The notes below the pieces were generated by a model, which saw only the letters and a program-made list of their open reading frames with translations, had not been told where the DNA came from and made no database searches. The translations under genes were made by a program, and so were the position numbers. A stretch of 9,970 nucleotides of DNA from DATLGD01 sp035540755 (GTDB lineage Bacteria > Actinomycetota > Actinomycetes > Mycobacteriales > SCTD01). The stretch covers positions 1 to 9,970 of the forward strand of contig DATLGD010000072.1 of the NCBI GenBank assembly GCA_035540755.1, given 5' to 3'. Position 1 is the first letter of the stretch. Every line of letters begins with the position of its first letter. Shown one piece after another: positions 7,477 to 9,970 of the stretch.

Positions 7477-8166
7477 ATGTCCTCCTCGCCGGCAGTGCAC
7501 CTCTCCCGGCCCCGGCCGCTCGAGCTGGCCGAGGCGCTGCTCGACCTCGTCCTGCCCCGGCGCTGCGCCGGCTGCGCCGAGCCCGGCTGCGGCCTGTGCC
7601 CCGCCTGCCGCGAGGTGCTCACGGCGCCTGCGCTCGGCCGGGTCGCCGACGGACCGCGCCGGCTGCCGCCGCTGGCCGCCGCCGCGCCCTACGGCGGTGC
7701 GGTGCGGGGTGTCCTGCTGGCGCACAAGGAGCACGGCCGGCTGGCGCTGGCCCGGCCGCTCGGGACGGCGCTCGCCGGGGCCGTCGCCGCGCTCGGGCCG
7801 TCGCCGGGCGCCGTGCTCGTGCCGGTGCCGTCCTCCGCGTCGGCCGTGCGCACGCGCGGCCACGACCACTCCCGGCGGCTGGCCTCGGCGGCAGCCAGGC
7901 GGCTGGGCCTTCCGGCGCGGCCGCTGCTGCGGCAGTCCCGCGCGGTGGCCGACTCTGCCGGCCTGGGGGCCGCCGAGCGGGCCGAGAACCTGCGGGGCGC
8001 CCTGGTCGCCCGGCGTCCCCTGCACGGAGTCACCGCACTCGTCGTGGACGACGTCGTGACCACCGGGTCCACGCTCCGCGAGGCCGTGCGGGCCCTGCGC
8101 GCCGCCGGAGCCGTCGTGCCAGGGGTCGCCGTCGTCGCGCTGACGCCACCGCCGGGCCGGAGCTGA
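7477..8166 (+). CDS. ComF family phosphoribosyltransferase-like protein
   Basis: 229 residues, normal for the family. The N-terminus has the ComF zinc-ribbon pattern: C30, C33, C38, C41 and C44 in RRCAGCAEPGCGLCPAC. A linker with YGGAVRGVLLAHKEHGR (about 72-88) corresponds to the usual Y-x-G-x-v-r-x-l-i-x-x-x-K segment. The motif LVPVPSSASAVRTRGHDHSR (114-133) matches the ComF P-V-P...R-G-x-(N/D)-(Q/H) region. The PRPP-binding loop is LVVDDVVTTGST (188-199), with D191/D192 and the TTGST phosphate loop. This is a type I PRTase fold. ComF helps DNA uptake in competent bacteria, but in actinobacteria the gene is conserved beside lpqB and hpf without a known substrate. The ATG is the only start that leads straight into the conserved N-terminus; the Shine-Dalgarno is weak. 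Confidence 0.92.
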   Translation: MSSSPAVHLSRPRPLELAEALLDLVLPRRCAGCAEPGCGLCPACREVLTAPALGRVADGPRRLPPLAAAAPYGGAVRGVLLAHKEHGRLALARPLGTALAGAVAALGPSPGAVLVPVPSSASAVRTRGHDHSRRLASAAARRLGLPARPLLRQSRAVADSAGLGAAERAENLRGALVARRPLHGVTALVVDDVVTTGSTLREAVRALRAAGAVVPGVAVVALTPPPGRS

Positions 8167-8198
8167 GGCACGTCTGGCACGTGTCCGCAGCGCGCCCG

Positions 8199-8212
8199 CC
8201 CCTGTGCAGGGG
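8199..8212. repeat. Palindrome upstream of hpf, candidate operator or small hairpin
   Basis: CCCCTG (8199-8204) and CAGGGG (8207-8212) are exact reverse complements around TG. The site lies 32 bases after the comF stop and 13 bases before a good -10 hexamer for hpf, so it overlaps the expected -35 position. That placement fits a regulator-binding site better than a terminator, as the stem is short and no T-run follows. It could also be chance. Confidence 0.45.
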
Positions 8213-8231
8213 GAGATGCAGGGTCTAGCGT
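8203..8231 (+). promoter_or_regulatory. Probable hpf promoter
   Basis: TAGCGT (8226-8231) fits the actinobacterial TANNNT -10 pattern. The word 17 bases upstream, TGTGCA (8203-8208), is a poor TTGACA match (3 of 6). The predicted start near 8238 would leave a leader of about 119 bases before the hpf GTG. The leader is GC-rich and contains CCTGTTCGA at 8236-8244 and again at 8337-8345, the second copy running straight into the ribosome binding site. Confidence 0.45.
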
Positions 8232-8356
8232 CGAGCCTGTTCGACCGAGCGCCCCGAGGGCAGGAGGGAGGAAGGCGCAGAACCCCCACCGCTCCCGGAC
8301 GCGGCGCAGACGGTGCCGCGTCCCGCCCCACCCGAACCTGTTCGAGGAGGACTTGC

Positions 8357-8998
8357 GTGGACATCGTCGTCAAGGGCCGCAACGTCGAGGTGCCGGACCA
8401 CTTCCGGGAGCACGTGCAGGACAAGCTCGCCCCTGCAGAACGCCTCGACAGCCGCGTCATCCGGATCGACGTCGAGCTCACGCACGAGAAGAACCCGCGC
8501 CAGTCCGACCGCTGCCAGCGGATCGAGATGACCTGCCGCACCAAGGGCCCGGTGGTCCGCGCCGAGGCGAGCGCCGCCGACTTCTACGCCGCGCTCGACG
8601 CCGCGGTCAGCAAGCTGGAGGCGCGCCTGCGCAAGGCGCACGACCGCCGTCGGGTCAGCCACGGCCGGCACACCCCGCCGTCGGTCGCCGAGGTCACCGC
8701 CGGGCTGCCCGCCCCGGCACCGGAGCTGTTCGGACGCAACGGCAGCAGCCCCGACAGCGGTGCCGATGCGGTGGCCGTGCTCCACGCCCCGCCCGCCCCA
8801 CATGACGACACCGAGATGCTCATCGTGCGGGACAAGACGCACTCCGCGGTTCCGATGACGACCGCCGACGCCCTGCACGAGATGGAGCTGGTCGGTCACG
8901 ACTTCTACCTGTTCGCCGACGCCGACACCGGCCTGCCCAGCGTGGTCTACCGGCGGCACGGCTACGACTACGGCGTCCTGCGGCTCGCGGCGGAGTGA
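8357..8998 (+). CDS. hpf: Ribosome hibernation promoting factor, long form
   Basis: 213 residues, typical of long HPF. The frame is open upstream to 8204, but GTG 8357 is chosen because GAGGAGG (8344-8350) lies 6 bases before it and the conserved N-terminus VDIVVKGRNVEVPDHFREHV begins there. The N-terminal S30AE domain covers about 1-98, ending in the basic helix LEARLRKAHDRRR that sits in the ribosomal decoding/mRNA channel in known structures. A Pro/Ser/Gly-rich linker covers about 103-152. The C-terminal dimerisation domain (about 153-213) carries LIVRDKTHSAVPMTTADAL, HEMELVGHDFYLFADADTG and VVYRRHGYDYG. Two copies dimerise through this domain to join 70S ribosomes into inactive 100S particles in stationary phase or stress (established for long HPF). 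It probably has its own promoter and ends at a strong hairpin, so it may be expressed apart from lpqB-comF. Confidence 0.96.
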   Translation: MDIVVKGRNVEVPDHFREHVQDKLAPAERLDSRVIRIDVELTHEKNPRQSDRCQRIEMTCRTKGPVVRAEASAADFYAALDAAVSKLEARLRKAHDRRRVSHGRHTPPSVAEVTAGLPAPAPELFGRNGSSPDSGADAVAVLHAPPAPHDDTEMLIVRDKTHSAVPMTTADALHEMELVGHDFYLFADADTGLPSVVYRRHGYDYGVLRLAAE

Positions 8999-8999
8999 T

Positions 9000-9041
9000 C
9001 CGGCGCCGGCAGGTCCGGCGCCGGACCTGCCGGTGCGCCGG
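9000..9041 (+). terminator. Long GC-rich hairpin after hpf, probable terminator
   Basis: It starts 2 bases after the hpf stop. Arms CCGGCAGGTCCGG (9006-9018) and CCGGACCTGCCGG (9021-9033) pair perfectly over 13 bp. Beyond a 2-base bulge (9034-9035) the stem continues with CCGGCG (9000-9005) pairing CGCCGG (9036-9041). A 19-bp stem this close to a stop is best read as an intrinsic terminator. There is no T-run, which is common in high-GC actinobacteria. It may instead protect the 3' end of the hpf mRNA. Confidence 0.8.
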
Positions 9042-9088
9042 GACGCGGCCGCCGCCCGCGCACCGGGGCGATCGTCGGCCGTGCGTGC

Positions 9089-9094
9089 CATGAT
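9089..9094 (+). promoter_or_regulatory. Weak candidate -10 for the downstream response regulator
   Basis: CATGAT matches four of six TATAAT positions and stands out in a GC-rich gap of 213 bases after the hpf hairpin. It would give a leader of roughly 110 bases. No clear -35 is present. The rest of the gap (9042-9211) holds no recognisable gene; an ATG at 9161 in frame with the next gene lacks a good ribosome binding site. Confidence 0.3.
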
Positions 9095-9211
9095 CTGCCC
9101 GGGCGTCCGGAACACCCCGGTCCGCCCGGCACCTCCGGCTGCGGGTCCGAGCAGCGCGCGATGGCGCACGGACGCCGGGCCGTGGCCCGCCGGACCAGGG
9201 AAGGAACCGCT

Positions 9212-9928
9212 GTGACTGAGGAGCGCGAGTCGCCGACCGGCGCGCCGGCCGCCGGCCAGATCGCGGTCGAGCCGATCCGCGTGCTCGTCGTCGACGACCA
9301 CGCGCTGTTCCGCCGCGGGCTGCAGATGGTCCTCGAGCAGGAGCCGGACATCGAGGTCGTGGCGGAGGCCAGCGACGGAGCGGAGGCGGTGGAGAAGAGC
9401 GCCGACACGCTGCCTGACATCGTGCTCATGGACGTCCGGATGCCGAGGCGGGGCGGCATCGACGCCTGCAGCGCCATCCACGAGACCGTCCCGTCCGCCA
9501 AGATCATCATGCTGACGATCTCGGACGAGGAGGCCGACCTCTACGACGCCATCAAGGCCGGGGCGATGGGCTACCTGCTCAAGGAGATCTCCATCGAGGA
9601 GGTCGCCGGCGCCATCCGCGCCGTGCACGGCGGGCAGTCGCTCATCTCTCCGTCGATGGCCAGCAAGCTGCTCACCGAGTTCGCCACCATGATCAAGAAG
9701 ACCGACGACCGGCAGCAACTGCCCACCCCGCGGCTCACCGACCGCGAGATGGAGGTCCTCAAGCTCGTCGCGAAGGGCCTGAACAACCGCGACATCGCCA
9801 AGCAGCTGTTCATCAGCGAGAACACCGTCAAGAACCACATCCGCAACATCCTGGAGAAGCTGCAGCTGCACTCGCGGATGGAGGCGGTCGTCTACGCCGT
9901 CCGCGAGAAGCTGCTCGAGATCACCTGA
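9212..9928 (+). CDS. NarL/LuxR-family two-component response regulator, no kinase alongside
   Basis: 238 residues from GTG 9212, selected because GGGAAGGAA ends 5 bases upstream; the in-frame ATG at 9161 would add an Arg-rich stretch not expected in the family. The receiver domain is about 22-140: D28/D29 in VLVVDDHALFRRG, phosphoacceptor D74 in IVLMDVRMPRRGG, T102 in IIMLTISDEE and K124 in GYLLKEISIEEV. All key residues are present, so it should be phosphorylatable. The C-terminal LuxR-type helix-turn-helix spans about 173-235, with LTDREMEVLKLVAKGLNNRD and SENTVKNHIRNILEKL as recognition part. It binds DNA as a dimer after phosphorylation (family knowledge). A response regulator at this position, after hpf, occurs in Streptomyces and other actinobacteria, as far as I recall. 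No partner kinase is in the window, so stimulus and targets are unknown. Confidence 0.94.
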   Translation: MTEERESPTGAPAAGQIAVEPIRVLVVDDHALFRRGLQMVLEQEPDIEVVAEASDGAEAVEKSADTLPDIVLMDVRMPRRGGIDACSAIHETVPSAKIIMLTISDEEADLYDAIKAGAMGYLLKEISIEEVAGAIRAVHGGQSLISPSMASKLLTEFATMIKKTDDRQQLPTPRLTDREMEVLKLVAKGLNNRDIAKQLFISENTVKNHIRNILEKLQLHSRMEAVVYAVREKLLEIT

Positions 9929-9970
9929 CCGGCACGGCGCGACCTGGCCGGGCGGCGGCTCCCGGGCACG
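9929..9970. other. Right-edge intergenic sequence, nothing assigned
   Basis: These 42 bases after the response regulator stop show no start codon with a ribosome binding site and no clear hairpin. In related genomes secA lies nearby, but nothing here demonstrates it. Confidence 0.5.

Noticed and set aside
8225..9871. Long minus-strand open frame (about 548 codons) opposite hpf and the response regulator
   Set aside because: It crosses two well-supported genes and a hairpin region, and its translation is compositional shadow only.
1..9970. Mobile elements, CRISPR arrays, tRNA genes, phage or defence genes
   Set aside because: No transposase or integrase motifs, no spaced repeats, no tRNA-like arms and no composition shift were seen; all genes belong to conserved chromosomal families.

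Overview
The window is very GC-rich (about three quarters G+C by eye, with strong G/C preference at third codon positions). Its gene order is the conserved actinobacterial mtrA-mtrB-lpqB-comF-hpf block. GTG starts, purine-rich ribosome binding sites and the protein sequences fit an actinomycete. Geodermatophilaceae or a related high-GC family is my guess from overall style, not something the sequence proves.

Left third (1-2964, minus strand): three genes read leftwards as an operon. They are a proline/glycine-rich polytopic membrane protein, then a single-pass DUF4129 protein, then a DUF4350 protein that runs off the left edge. Both junctions are GTGA overlaps in which the stop of one gene lies inside the start of the next, so translational coupling is likely. 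DUF4350/DUF4129 pairs usually sit with MoxR-type AAA ATPase and DUF58 genes, which would lie beyond the left edge.

Divergent intergenic region (2965-3192): this holds the control sequences for both directions. It contains a perfect 19-bp palindrome, a second shorter palindrome, and a strong ribosome binding site for mtrA.

Middle (3193-7396, plus strand): mtrA (OmpR-type response regulator), mtrB (membrane sensor histidine kinase) and lpqB (lipoprotein partner of MtrB). mtrB and lpqB overlap by ATGA. Together they form an envelope-sensing system that in other actinobacteria controls cell-wall turnover, division and replication genes.

Right part (7477-9928, plus strand): a ComF-family phosphoribosyltransferase, a long-form ribosome hibernation factor (HPF) with its own probable promoter, a long GC-rich hairpin acting as probable terminator, and a NarL/LuxR-type response regulator with no kinase beside it. 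The last 42 bases hold nothing I can assign; in relatives secA often follows.

I found no mobile element, CRISPR array, tRNA or rRNA. This is a conserved chromosomal core region, not an accessory island. The points most worth checking are the dyad symmetries between the divergent operons, the control region of hpf, and the orphan response regulator next to hpf.
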